49,696 nucleotides of DNA, from contig JAFDJA010000002.1 in the NCBI GenBank assembly GCA_019307745.1, positions 1 to 49,696 of the forward strand, read 5' to 3'. Position numbers and translations under genes: made by a program. Below the pieces are notes generated by a model. It searched no databases. It saw nothing but the letters and a program-made list of their open reading frames with translations, and had not been told where the DNA came from. This document shows positions 35,820-44,817 of the stretch, piece after piece (position 1 is the stretch's first letter; the number at the start of each line of letters is the position of its first letter). This stretch comes from Deltaproteobacteria bacterium (GTDB lineage Bacteria; Desulfobacterota; DSM-4660; Desulfatiglandales; HGW-15).

Positions 35820-38577
35820 CTGGTTCAGAACAGATAGATCCGGCAGAAAAACATCAAGGCGTTTTGTTGATATGACTGTTATCCTGTTTGTGCTGCTATC
35901 CTGCCTTATAATAGCTGCACCTGGTCATGCAACCGTAGAGGAGAGTATTGCCGTACTTCCTTTTAACACTGGTTCCGGTGCCATGGAGGATCTTTCCTAT
36001 GAGATGCAGGCTATGCTCATAATGGACCTGAAAGAGAAGGGATTAGATGTTATTGGGGCAGACAGGGTCAACGGCTATTCAAAATCTTTTAAAACGGATC
36101 TCACCCGGGAGGATATTATAGAGATTCAAAAGGGATTGGAGGCGGACTGGCTAATCCTGGGAAACCTTGTCCAGACAGGGGTAATGACGAATCTTGCTAT
36201 CAAGGCCATACACTTTGGTTCTGCTGATGCCCCGATTCTCATCTCACTTGTGGATGACAGCCCGGACGGACTTGACGGACTGTCTGAAAAAGTTGCCGTT
36301 GCTATCAGTGATAATATTAAGGGGATCATCCGGATCTCTTCCATTCAGATCAAAGGAAACAGACGTGTTGAAGGTGATGCCATACTGGCAGTTATAGAGA
36401 GCAGGGAGGGGGGGAAATATGACCCTGAGCTCCTTGACCGTGATTTGCGTTTTATCTTCCAGATGGGGTATTTTAAGAATGTAAATATCGTGGCCGAGGA
36501 AGGTCCTGAAGGCAAAATAGTCATAATCGAAGTCCTGGAAAAACCATCCATAGGCCAGATCTCATTTGAAGAAAATGATGTGATGAGGGATAATTTACTG
36601 GAAGAGGAGATCGCAATAAAGAGGTTTTCTATTCTGGATCATACGGAGATAATGCAAAACATCAATATGCTGAAGGATTTCTATCAGCGTAAGGCCTACT
36701 ATAACATTGAAGTCACATACAGGATTGAGGAACTGCCCAATAATGAAGTCACATTGATCTTTGTCATAGATGAAGGTGAAAAGGTACATGTCAGAAATAT
36801 CAGATTCATAGGGAATGTAAAATTTGATGATGATGATTTGAAGGATGAAATAAAGACCAATGAAAAGGGTTTCTGGTTTTGGCTCACCCAATCTGGAAAA
36901 CTTGACAGGACTGAGCTGGAATTTGACATTGCACAGCTGAAAGCATTTTATCAGAGACAGGGCTATAAAAATTCAAATGTAGGAGATCCTGAAATAACCT
37001 ATGATGAAAAGACAGGCCTGACCATAACCATAGAGATCACTGAGGGTGAGCAGTACACTGTCAACGATATCAATTTTGAGGGCGATCTGATAAAACCGGA
37101 ATGGTTGCTCCTTAATGCGTTAAGTCTACAAAAGGATGATATATATAACCCTGAAATCTTATATGAGGATGTGCAATCGATCAAGACAATATATGGGAAT
37201 GAGGGGTATGCTTATACAGATGTTGAGATATTTACCAATGACAGTGATGAGTCCGGCAGGGTGGACATTACCTATGATATTGAGAAAAAAAAGCAGGTCT
37301 ATGTTGAAAGGATTAATATCACGGGGAATAGCAAGACCAGAGACAATGTAATACGAAGGGAATTTGAGATTGTTGAATCTGAGCTTTTTAGCTATACCGG
37401 GATCAAGGAGAGCCAGATGAATCTCTACCGCCTTGGTTTTTTTGAGGAGATAGAGTTAACTCAACAGGAAGGAATCAGGGATGACCTTGTAACCCTGGGT
37501 ATAAATGTGAAGGAGAGAGCCACTGGATCATTAAGTGCTGGAATAGGGTACAGTTCCTATGATGGATTTAATTCAACATTTCAATTGTCCCAGGAAAATC
37601 TTTTCGGTAGAGGACAGAAACTTGCGGCCTCCGCCAGTTTTGGAAAACGGACGAGGCAGTATGATATAAGTTTCACTGAACCATGGTTTCTGGGCAAAAG
37701 ACTGTCAGCAGGATTTGATATCTATGATATCAAGAACGAGTACGATGAATATACAAAGGAAAGTTTTGGAGGCTCGCTCCGTTTTGGGTTTCCCATCTCT
37801 AAGATAGATAAATTCACATGGGGTATAGTAAGATACGCGTATGACGAGGCTTTTATAACCATAGACAATTATATAAATGAGGAGGCAGGATATTATCCTG
37901 ATACTCCGTCTTCTCTTGGGGGGGGGAATTCAGAGGCAATCCTGGATATGGAGGGCCAGCATGTTACAAGGAGCCTCTCCCTGGGGTTGAGCCGTAGCTC
38001 AAAGGATCATCCATGGAATACCACCAGGGGATCTATCAATAAAATTACGTTTGAGACGGCTGGAGGCATCTTAAAAGGGGATGTTGCATATAATAAATAC
38101 GAGGCAAGATCAGCCTGGTACTTTCCTATATGGTGGGACCATGTCTATGTGATTCAGGGCAGGGCAGGGCTTGTTCATGAAAAGCCCGGCGGGACACTTC
38201 CTGTATACAAGAAATTCACATTAGGCGGAATGAATACTGTAAGGGGATATAGATATGGTACAATATCTCCCATGGATGGTAATGACAGAATTGGTGGTGA
38301 GATTATGTGGGTGGCCAACCTTGAATACAGAATCCCTCTTATAAAAGACGCAGGTGTGGTTGCCCTCTTTTTTGTAGACCTGGGAGGTGTTTCCACGTTG
38401 GAGGAGGGTTTTATATTTGATGGAGCCCCGGAAAACGGGTCAAGGGGATCAATCGGGACCGGGTTCCGATGGTATTCTCCTGTGGGGCCGCTTCGTCTGG
38501 AATTCGGGAAAAAGATGAACAGGCGTGAAGGCGAGTCCGCTGGGAATTGGGAGTTTACAATCGGGGGTTTATTGTAG
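35803..38577 (+). CDS. bamA: Outer membrane assembly factor BamA with extra N-terminal domain
   Basis: This 924-residue protein inserts beta-barrels into the outer membrane. After a basic start and signal segment (to ~residue 43, ...IIAAPGHA) comes an extra domain of ~130 residues (ESIAVLPFNTGSGAMEDLSYEMQAMLIMDLKEKGLDVIGADRV...ADWLILGNLV) resembling TolB-N/FlgT-type folds. Five POTRA repeats follow (~175-575), starting IRISSIQIKGNRRVEGDAIL, then the barrel (~577-924) with the GGMNTVRGYRYG loop motif. The last residues are TIGGLL, not the usual terminal aromatic. The ATG at 35803 has GGAG seven bases upstream; other in-frame starts give poorer signal peptides. Typical BamA proteins are ~750-850 residues. 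Confidence 0.9.
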   Translation: MAGFNSWFRTDRSGRKTSRRFVDMTVILFVLLSCLIIAAPGHATVEESIAVLPFNTGSGAMEDLSYEMQAMLIMDLKEKGLDVIGADRVNGYSKSFKTDLTREDIIEIQKGLEADWLILGNLVQTGVMTNLAIKAIHFGSADAPILISLVDDSPDGLDGLSEKVAVAISDNIKGIIRISSIQIKGNRRVEGDAILAVIESREGGKYDPELLDRDLRFIFQMGYFKNVNIVAEEGPEGKIVIIEVLEKPSIGQISFEENDVMRDNLLEEEIAIKRFSILDHTEIMQNINMLKDFYQRKAYYNIEVTYRIEELPNNEVTLIFVIDEGEKVHVRNIRFIGNVKFDDDDLKDEIKTNEKGFWFWLTQSGKLDRTELEFDIAQLKAFYQRQGYKNSNVGDPEITYDEKTGLTITIEITEGEQYTVNDINFEGDLIKPEWLLLNALSLQKDDIYNPEILYEDVQSIKTIYGNEGYAYTDVEIFTNDSDESGRVDITYDIEKKKQVYVERINITGNSKTRDNVIRREFEIVESELFSYTGIKESQMNLYRLGFFEEIELTQQEGIRDDLVTLGINVKERATGSLSAGIGYSSYDGFNSTFQLSQENLFGRGQKLAASASFGKRTRQYDISFTEPWFLGKRLSAGFDIYDIKNEYDEYTKESFGGSLRFGFPISKIDKFTWGIVRYAYDEAFITIDNYINEEAGYYPDTPSSLGGGNSEAILDMEGQHVTRSLSLGLSRSSKDHPWNTTRGSINKITFETAGGILKGDVAYNKYEARSAWYFPIWWDHVYVIQGRAGLVHEKPGGTLPVYKKFTLGGMNTVRGYRYGTISPMDGNDRIGGEIMWVANLEYRIPLIKDAGVVALFFVDLGGVSTLEEGFIFDGAPENGSRGSIGTGFRWYSPVGPLRLEFGKKMNRREGESAGNWEFTIGGLL

Positions 38578-38643
38578 GAGATTAATGTGATAGAGCCTGA
38601 ATCGTTCAGTCAATAAATTGTGATCCATTTTAAGGGAGGAAGT

Positions 38644-39186
38644 ATGAAGCATCTATTAAAAATAATAATGGGAATGATCCTTGTGGTAATGCTCTGTCAA
38701 AATGTATTGGCAGAAACTATTCCAAAGATAGCAATTGTGAATTTTCAGAAATGTATTGAAGGATCCCATGAAGGTCAGAAAAGGATTCAGGAATTAAAGG
38801 TTACACAGGAGGCTATTCAGCAGACTATAAAAGCAAAGGAGAGTGTCCTGAAGGGTCTGCAGATGGAGCTGGAAACAGGGTCGATGATGCTAAGCGCGGA
38901 GCAGATTACCTTAAAAGAAAATGAACTCAAAGAAAAATACGCTGAATACCAGACCTTTGTGCAGGAAAAAACAAAGGAGATGAATGCTGCTCATTCTGTA
39001 GCAAATGAAGCAGTAATAAAAGATCTTCTGAAAATTATTGAGAGGATTTCCAAAGAGGAAGAGTATGATATTGTCCTGAACAAAGATGCCAATATTTCAG
39101 GAATAGTGTTGTATGCTGATGATGGTCTGGATATTTCTGACAGAATAATTGTAGAATATAACAAGCTGAAACCTGTCCAGAAATAA
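38644..39186 (+). CDS. skp: Periplasmic chaperone, Skp/OmpH family
   Basis: This 180-residue protein has a cleavable signal peptide (MKHLLKIIMGMILVVMLCQN, cut after ...VLA) and the OmpH pattern IPKIAIVNFQKCIEGSHEGQKRIQEL, followed by a long charged coiled coil (~residues 45-125) and a short end (YDIVLNKDANISGIVLYADDGLDISDRII). Skp trimers hold unfolded outer-membrane proteins on their way to BamA. GGGAGGA lies four bases before the ATG at 38644. The bamA-skp-lpxD order is common in Gram-negative genomes. Confidence 0.88.
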   Translation: MKHLLKIIMGMILVVMLCQNVLAETIPKIAIVNFQKCIEGSHEGQKRIQELKVTQEAIQQTIKAKESVLKGLQMELETGSMMLSAEQITLKENELKEKYAEYQTFVQEKTKEMNAAHSVANEAVIKDLLKIIERISKEEEYDIVLNKDANISGIVLYADDGLDISDRIIVEYNKLKPVQK

Positions 39187-39246
39187 TCCTGGTCTGGGAT
39201 TCGAATCCTTTTTGTTTCTTGAATTGGAATATACCAGGAGGCTGTT

Positions 39247-40272
39247 GTGGAAAAGAGACTCAAATATATAGCAGATCTGGTTAAGGGAAAGATTGTTGGA
39301 GACGAAGACCTTATAATTAATGGCGTTAATTCTTTGGACAGGGCTTCTCAAGGAGATATTTCATCCCTTTTTGATAACAGCTACAAGGACCTCGCCACAC
39401 AGACAAAGGCCTCTGCCCTCCTTGTATCTGAAGAACTTGACCTATTTGAAGGCCCTCAGGTTGTGGTTGATAATCCCAAACTGGCATATGCCAGGATATC
39501 AGCAGTTTTTGCGCCTCCTGTTCCAAGGTTTCCTGGTATAAGCAAGGATGCCGTGATAGACAAAACCGCTGTAATAGGAAACCAGGTTTCTGTCTACCCC
39601 ATGGCCTATGTGGGGAAGAATGCCGTCATTGGTGACAACACAATAATTTTCCCCGGTGCTATTATCGGAGAAGAGGCAAAGGTTGGGAGCAATACGGTTA
39701 TCTTTCCCAACGTCAGTATAATGCATGGGTGTATAATCGGAAGCAATGTGATAATAAATGCGGGAAGCGTTATTGGAGGTGATGGTTTCGGTTTTGTAAA
39801 GGACAATTCAGAAAATATCAAGATTCCACAGGCAGGTATTGTTCAGATCGATGATAATGTTGAGATAGGAGCCAACAATACGATTGACCGTGCGGCAGTG
39901 GGTAAGACATGGATAAAAAGGGGGGTCAAAACCGACAATCTTGTGCATATTGCCCATAATGTGGTCATTGGAGAAGATTCTCTTATTGTAGGGCAGGCAG
40001 GGATCGCGGGGAGTACGGTACTGGGACGTGAAGTGATCATCAGCTCCCAATCAGGGGTTATAGACCACACGGATATTGGAGATAAAGCAATAATAGGTCC
40101 AAGATCCGGGGTTGTCAAACGTGTACCGGCAGGCGAGGTGGTAACAGGATATCCGGCCGTGCCTCACCGTTCATGGTTGAGGATGACCAGCTTGACAGCA
40201 AGACTTCCCAAACTCCTGGACCGCCTGAAAGAGCTGGAAAAAAGGGTTGAAGAATTGGAAAACAGGCAATAA
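39247..40272 (+). CDS. lpxD: UDP-3-O-acylglucosamine N-acyltransferase LpxD
   Basis: This 341-residue enzyme adds the N-linked acyl chain in lipid A synthesis. The N-terminal uridine-binding domain (LKYIADLVKGKIVGDEDLIINGVNSLDRASQGDISSLFDNSYKD) precedes a left-handed beta helix of hexapeptide repeats; the catalytic His lies in NLVHIAHNVVIGED. A short C-terminal coiled coil ends the protein (LPKLLDRLKELEKRVEELEN). The start is GTG with AGGAGG seven bases upstream. It is the first of the lipid A genes here. Confidence 0.93.
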   Translation: MEKRLKYIADLVKGKIVGDEDLIINGVNSLDRASQGDISSLFDNSYKDLATQTKASALLVSEELDLFEGPQVVVDNPKLAYARISAVFAPPVPRFPGISKDAVIDKTAVIGNQVSVYPMAYVGKNAVIGDNTIIFPGAIIGEEAKVGSNTVIFPNVSIMHGCIIGSNVIINAGSVIGGDGFGFVKDNSENIKIPQAGIVQIDDNVEIGANNTIDRAAVGKTWIKRGVKTDNLVHIAHNVVIGEDSLIVGQAGIAGSTVLGREVIISSQSGVIDHTDIGDKAIIGPRSGVVKRVPAGEVVTGYPAVPHRSWLRMTSLTARLPKLLDRLKELEKRVEELENRQ

Positions 40273-40392
40273 ATCAACCTTGACTTCGATGAAGATTTTA
40301 AATTCTTCAGGTCCCGCAAGACCGGGCTGATGACGGAATGCCAGCTTACTTTCAGTATGATAATGAAATCAGAGTAAAGAGGGAGAAACCAT

Positions 40393-40845
40393 ATGGAACT
40401 GCCAATCAATTATAAGGAGATAGTGAAATTACTTCCACATCGTTATCCATTTCTGCTTGTTGACAGGATTATAGAACTTGACCTTGGAGAAAAGGTGACA
40501 GGGATCAAGAACGTCACGAGTAATGAGCATTTTTTTCAGGGACATTTTCCAGATAATCCTGTAATGCCTGGTGTCCTGATAATCGAGGCCATGGCCCAGG
40601 TAGGAGGTATTCTGGCCCGACTCTCCATTGAAGACGAAATGAAGGATAAGGGCGACACCCCTCCGTCAATATTTTTCATGTCGATTGATAAAGTCAAATT
40701 TCGCAAACCAGTAATCCCGGGAGATCAGCTTGTCATCGAGGTCAAGCCCATCAGGACAGGATCAAGAGTCTGGAAGATGGAAGGAAGAAGCTTTGTTGAA
40801 GGGGCACTGGTTTCACAGGCGGAATTTATGGCTGCAATACAGTAA
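40393..40845 (+). CDS. fabZ: 3-hydroxyacyl-ACP dehydratase FabZ
   Basis: This 150-residue hot-dog-fold enzyme dehydrates 3-hydroxyacyl-ACP in fatty acid synthesis, competing with lipid A enzymes for the same substrate. Marks are LLPHRYPFLLVDRI, the catalytic His in FFQGHFPDNPVMPGVLIIEAMAQ (with the Glu), and PSIFFMSIDKVKFRKPVIPGDQL. GGGAGAAACC precedes the ATG. Position between lpxD and lpxA is the classic arrangement. Confidence 0.95.
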   Translation: MELPINYKEIVKLLPHRYPFLLVDRIIELDLGEKVTGIKNVTSNEHFFQGHFPDNPVMPGVLIIEAMAQVGGILARLSIEDEMKDKGDTPPSIFFMSIDKVKFRKPVIPGDQLVIEVKPIRTGSRVWKMEGRSFVEGALVSQAEFMAAIQ

Positions 40846-40868
40846 TACCCTTACTATGGAGCGTAAAA

Positions 40869-41651
40869 ATGGATATCCACCCCACAGCTATAGTAAGCCC
40901 CAAGGCTGAACTGGCCTCGGGCGTTAAAATCGGGCCGTACTGTGTTATCGGTGAGAAAGTCATTATTGGAAAAGACACTTTACTTGCTTCCCATGTAGTG
41001 ATTGAAGGGCCAGCTACTATTGGAGAGCGAAATGTAATCTATCAGTTCGCGTCCCTGGGCACACCACCCCAGGATACCGGATATAGAGGAGAGGACACAC
41101 GTATCGTCATTGGAAATGATAATGAGATTCGTGAGTATGTAACTATAAACAGGGCCACATCCAAACAGGATTGGGAAACGGTTGTAGGAAATAATAACTT
41201 TCTCATGGCTGCGGCACACGTGGCCCATGACTGTGTAGTCGGTGATCATGTGATCCTGTCAAATGCTGTTGCTGTTGCAGGGCATACCGTTGTCGGAGAT
41301 CATTCTACATTTGGAGGATTTTCGGCAACCCATCAGTATATCCGCATTGGTGTACATGCCTTTATAGGGGGAAAGGTCGCAGTCACCCAGGATATACCTC
41401 CCTTTATGATGGCATCAGCAGGACCGGGTGGAAGGGCCAAATTATTCGGGCCGAACCAGAATGGTCTTAGACACACTGGATTTTCCAGGGAGGTCATTGC
41501 AGGGTTAAAAAGGGCCTATAAGATCATATGGCGGGATAATAGAAGTTTTAAAGACGGCGTAAGGCAGGCTAGGGAGGAAATAGAGCTGTTCCCGGAACTT
41601 AACACACTGCTGGATTTCATCGAGACATCAAAGAGAGGTGTTGCAAGATAA
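40869..41651 (+). CDS. lpxA: UDP-N-acetylglucosamine acyltransferase LpxA
   Basis: This 260-residue enzyme catalyses the first lipid A step, O-acylation of UDP-GlcNAc. It is a left-handed beta helix with hexapeptide repeats (HPTAIVSPKAELASGVKIGPYCVIGEKVIIG). The catalytic His is in MAAAHVAHDCVVGDHVILSN; FGGFSATHQYIRIGVHAFIGG and the helical C-terminus (LKRAYKIIWRDNRSFKDGVRQAREEI) are typical. A 23-base gap to fabZ suggests one transcript. Substrate form (GlcNAc or the 3-amino analogue) cannot be read by eye. Confidence 0.95.
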   Translation: MDIHPTAIVSPKAELASGVKIGPYCVIGEKVIIGKDTLLASHVVIEGPATIGERNVIYQFASLGTPPQDTGYRGEDTRIVIGNDNEIREYVTINRATSKQDWETVVGNNNFLMAAAHVAHDCVVGDHVILSNAVAVAGHTVVGDHSTFGGFSATHQYIRIGVHAFIGGKVAVTQDIPPFMMASAGPGGRAKLFGPNQNGLRHTGFSREVIAGLKRAYKIIWRDNRSFKDGVRQAREEIELFPELNTLLDFIETSKRGVAR

Positions 41652-41749
41652 GCTGTTTAAACTTTGCTTTAAATATAAGACTTTCAGCGCTTTGCTAAGA
41701 TACCGCATACGGATTCAAGTATTATATTTGTAAATATCTTTTAGATAAT

Positions 41750-42592
41750 ATGACCGAAAAAAGAGAAAGTATAGGTATTATATCGGGTGGAGGGCAATTC
41801 CCGCTGCTTGTGGCTGACTCCATACGTCGAATGGGGATGAGGGTCATTGCGGTAGCCCATGTTGAAGACACAGATCCCTCTCTTGAGGAAAAGGTAGATA
41901 AAATTATCTGGATAAAACTCGGGAAGCTTGGCAGACTGATCAAGGTTTTCAAACAGAATAATGTGAAAAAGGTCCTCATGGCCGGGACAATTTCTAAGAA
42001 CCATATGTTCAGCAAGGCGAGACCTGACATAAGGGGATTGAGTTTTATATCCAGGCTGGCAATCTTTCATGATGATGGGATACTGAGGGCGCTGGCGGAT
42101 GAGCTTGCAAAGGAAGGCATTGAGATCGTAAGTTCCACAAAATATCTGCCTGAACTCCTTGCCCCTGAGGGTTGCCTTACAAAACGCAGACCATCAAAGG
42201 GTGACAAGGAGGATATCTGTATCGGATGGGAAGTAGCAAAAGAGCTTGGAAGGCTTGATATCGGACAGTGCGTTGTAGTCAGAAAAAGAGCGATTGTCGC
42301 GCTTGAAGGGATTGACGGGACAGATGCAACGATCTCGAGGGGCGGCAAGCTTGCTGAAAAAGGCGCTGTAGTTGTCAAGATCTGCAAGCCGAATCAGGAC
42401 ACACGCTTTGATGTCCCTTCAGTGGGTCTTGATACACTAAATGTAATGTCAGAGGTAAAGGCTGCAGTTCTTACTGTTGAGGCCGGAAAAACACTGATGT
42501 TTAATCGGGAAGAAATGATAAGGTATGCAGACAAGGAAGGCATTTCTATTATAGCGTATAAGGAAGGACCCGAGGCTCCGGGGCGGAAATAG
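41750..42592 (+). CDS. lpxI: UDP-2,3-diacylglucosamine pyrophosphatase LpxI
   Basis: This 280-residue protein belongs to the LpxI (DUF1009) family, which hydrolyses UDP-2,3-diacylglucosamine to lipid X in bacteria lacking LpxH. Marks are GIISGGGQFPLLVADSIRRMG at the start, KKVLMAGTISKNHMF, DDGILRALADELAKEGIEIVSS and EGIDGTDATISRGGKLAEKGAVVVKICKPNQDTRFDVPSVGLDTL. The position between lpxA and lpxB supports the role. No good ribosome site precedes the ATG; a 98-base gap follows lpxA. Confidence 0.92.
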   Translation: MTEKRESIGIISGGGQFPLLVADSIRRMGMRVIAVAHVEDTDPSLEEKVDKIIWIKLGKLGRLIKVFKQNNVKKVLMAGTISKNHMFSKARPDIRGLSFISRLAIFHDDGILRALADELAKEGIEIVSSTKYLPELLAPEGCLTKRRPSKGDKEDICIGWEVAKELGRLDIGQCVVVRKRAIVALEGIDGTDATISRGGKLAEKGAVVVKICKPNQDTRFDVPSVGLDTLNVMSEVKAAVLTVEAGKTLMFNREEMIRYADKEGISIIAYKEGPEAPGRK

Positions 42593-42603
42593 CGGAGAAT
42601 ATT

Positions 42604-43563
42604 ATGAAGATTGATAAGTTAAGAGTAGGTGTTATAGGTGTCGGCCATCTGGGTGAATATCATGTGCAGAAGTACAGGAACATTCCAATGGTAGACCTGG
42701 TGGGCATTGTTGATGCCAACCCTGAACGGGCAGATATGATTGGTCAGTCTTATGATACCAGGATATTTCAAGGACACAAAGAGCTATTAAAAGAGGTGGA
42801 CGCTGTAAGCCTGGTTGTTCCGACGACCGTGCATTATGAGGTAGCCAAAGATGTCCTTGCTCAAGGGATTCATCTCCTAATTGAAAAACCAATAACATAC
42901 AAGCTTGAACCGGCTAACACCCTGGTTGCCATGGCGCAGGAAAAGAATCTTGTGCTTCAGGTCGGGCTGGTAGAAAGATTTAATCCTGCTGTTGTCAAGA
43001 TGGAATCAATCCTTGACCGACCGGTTTTTATTGAGGCGCAACGTATGAATAAGTTTACTCTAAGGGGAACAGACGCGGATGTTGTCCTTGACCTTATGAT
43101 CCATGATCTGGATATTATCCTCCATATAGTTAATTCTGAAATCAAGGAACTCAGGGCCGTTGGGATGTCTGTTACAACGGATAAAACAGACATCGCCAAT
43201 GCCAGAATAATATTTGAGAACGGGACAGTTGCAACACTTACAGCAAGCAGAGTGTCAGACAAGACAATAAGGAAGACGCGTATTTTTCAGCCTGACTGTT
43301 ATATGGAGGTCGATTTTTTCAAGAGAAAACTCAGCATTGCCCGGTTGGGTGATGTGGCAGGAGATCCGTTAAAATTGGCTCAGATCAAGGCAGAAAATGA
43401 GACCTTTCCGGACAGCGACCCATTAGCAGATGAGATAAAATCTTTTGTATATGCAGTAAACAACGGGCGGGAACCTGTTGTGAGTGGTCATGACGGGAGA
43501 AAGGCATTAAAGGTCTCTCTTGATATTATTAAACTGATAAAAAAAGGTTCAAAAAATTTTTAG
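42604..43563 (+). CDS. Gfo/Idh/MocA-family oxidoreductase within the lipid A cluster
   Basis: This 319-residue NAD(P)-dependent oxidoreductase has the N-terminal Rossmann fold (LRVGVIGVGHLGEYHVQKY), the EKP motif (HLLIEKPITYKL) and the C-terminal alpha/beta domain (DVVLDLMIHDLDIILHIV). It starts 11 bases after lpxI. One known lipid A role for such an enzyme is GnnA, which oxidises UDP-GlcNAc at C3 before the GnnB aminotransferase acts; no GnnB-like gene is here. Function is therefore open: a lipid A sugar modification is an inference from context only. Confidence 0.85.
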   Translation: MKIDKLRVGVIGVGHLGEYHVQKYRNIPMVDLVGIVDANPERADMIGQSYDTRIFQGHKELLKEVDAVSLVVPTTVHYEVAKDVLAQGIHLLIEKPITYKLEPANTLVAMAQEKNLVLQVGLVERFNPAVVKMESILDRPVFIEAQRMNKFTLRGTDADVVLDLMIHDLDIILHIVNSEIKELRAVGMSVTTDKTDIANARIIFENGTVATLTASRVSDKTIRKTRIFQPDCYMEVDFFKRKLSIARLGDVAGDPLKLAQIKAENETFPDSDPLADEIKSFVYAVNNGREPVVSGHDGRKALKVSLDIIKLIKKGSKNF

Positions 43564-43628
43564 TTGCCCGGATGGCTGTTGAGCATATCACCCATGTCCT
43601 TTGAAAGATTAAACTAGATAACTACATT

Positions 43629-44783
43629 GTGAGTAATGCATCAAAACATGTCCTGATTGTCGCTGGTGAGGCATCCGGTGACCTCCACGGATCCAATCTT
43701 GTGAGCGCCATGAAAAAAATTGATCCTGAGATATCTATCCGGGGTATCGGCGGTGACAAGATGATGGACGCAGGAGTGGATATTCTTGCCCATGCTTCTG
43801 ATATGGCAGTTGTCGGACTGACTGAAGCCATATCAAAACTCCATTTTATATACAAGACATCTCTGGGCCTCAAACGGTTAATAAAAAATAGCCGTCCAGA
43901 CCTGCTTATCCTTATTGACTATCCGGATTTTAATATCAACCTTGCTCGCACAGCCAGGCAGTGCAGTGTGCCGGTATTATATTATGTAAGCCCACAGATA
44001 TGGGCATGGAGAAGCGGCAGAATCAAAAAGATAGCTGCAAGGGTGGACAGGATGGCTGTGATACTACCTTTTGAAAAGGAGTTCTATCGCGATAGCGACC
44101 TGAAAGTTGATTATGTGGGACACCCTCTTCTGGATTCCGTTCCCAAGGGGTTGGATAGAGGTCAGTTGGTTGTTGATATGGATCTTAATGGGGCTAGTCC
44201 TGTGATAGGATTTCTGCCTGGAAGCAGAAAAGAGGAAGTGCTGAGTCTGCTTCCTGTTATGGTAAAGGCTGCAGAAGCACTTGCATCCCATTATCCAGGT
44301 TTGAAATGTATTATTCCGGTTGCGCCTACCATTTCCCCTGAATTGGTCCTGTCTATTATCGGGCAATCCGATCTGGATATTCGGATATCCAGATCGGATA
44401 TCTATAAAACCCTGGCAGTCTGTGACCTTGCCCTGGTTGCGTCAGGCACAGCTACCTTGGAGACCGCAATCATGGAGGTTCCAATGGTGATAATTTACAA
44501 GATATCACCTCTCTCATATTGGATAGGTAAAAAGATCATTAATGTTCAGTATATCGGATTGGTCAATCTCATAGCAGGCAAGGAGGTAGTGCCCGAACTT
44601 GTCCAGAAGGAAGTCACTCCTGAAATTATTGAGAAAGAGGTAATTGCCATACTTGGAGACAATCCCCGGAGAGAATTGATAATAAATGATTTGAAAATGG
44701 TCAAACATCGCATGGGAAGCGGCGGGGCTTCTGAAAGGACGGCAAGGATTGCCATGGAGATGATAGAAAATTTTTCACAGTAA
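43629..44783 (+). CDS. lpxB: Lipid A disaccharide synthase LpxB
   Basis: This 384-residue family 19 glycosyltransferase joins lipid X to UDP-2,3-diacylglucosamine. Marks are VLIVAGEASGDLHGSNLVSAMKK, GIGGDKMMDAGVDIL, ILIDYPDFNINLA, YYVSPQIWAWRSGRIKKI and GFLPGSRKEEVLSLLP. The start codon is GTG (43629) without a clear ribosome site. The coding sequence contains a perfect 14-base inverted repeat (44367-44398). It is last in the lipid A run; lpxC and lpxK are not in the window. Confidence 0.94.
   Translation: MSNASKHVLIVAGEASGDLHGSNLVSAMKKIDPEISIRGIGGDKMMDAGVDILAHASDMAVVGLTEAISKLHFIYKTSLGLKRLIKNSRPDLLILIDYPDFNINLARTARQCSVPVLYYVSPQIWAWRSGRIKKIAARVDRMAVILPFEKEFYRDSDLKVDYVGHPLLDSVPKGLDRGQLVVDMDLNGASPVIGFLPGSRKEEVLSLLPVMVKAAEALASHYPGLKCIIPVAPTISPELVLSIIGQSDLDIRISRSDIYKTLAVCDLALVASGTATLETAIMEVPMVIIYKISPLSYWIGKKIINVQYIGLVNLIAGKEVVPELVQKEVTPEIIEKEVIAILGDNPRRELIINDLKMVKHRMGSGGASERTARIAMEMIENFSQ
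44367..44398. repeat. Perfect 14-bp inverted repeat inside lpxB
   Basis: TCCGATCTGGATAT (44367-44380) is exactly complementary to 44385-44398 across a TCGG loop. It encodes part of SDLDIRISRSD. No T-run follows. Confidence 0.85.
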
Positions 44784-44817
44784 ACGTCTTTCTTAAAACA
44801 GAGAAGAGGTAAGACCA

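Noticed and set aside
39185-39225. tRNA T-arm-like GGATTCGAATCC
   Set aside because: It is a self-complementary palindrome in the skp-lpxD gap; no acceptor, D or anticodon arm can be drawn on either strand.
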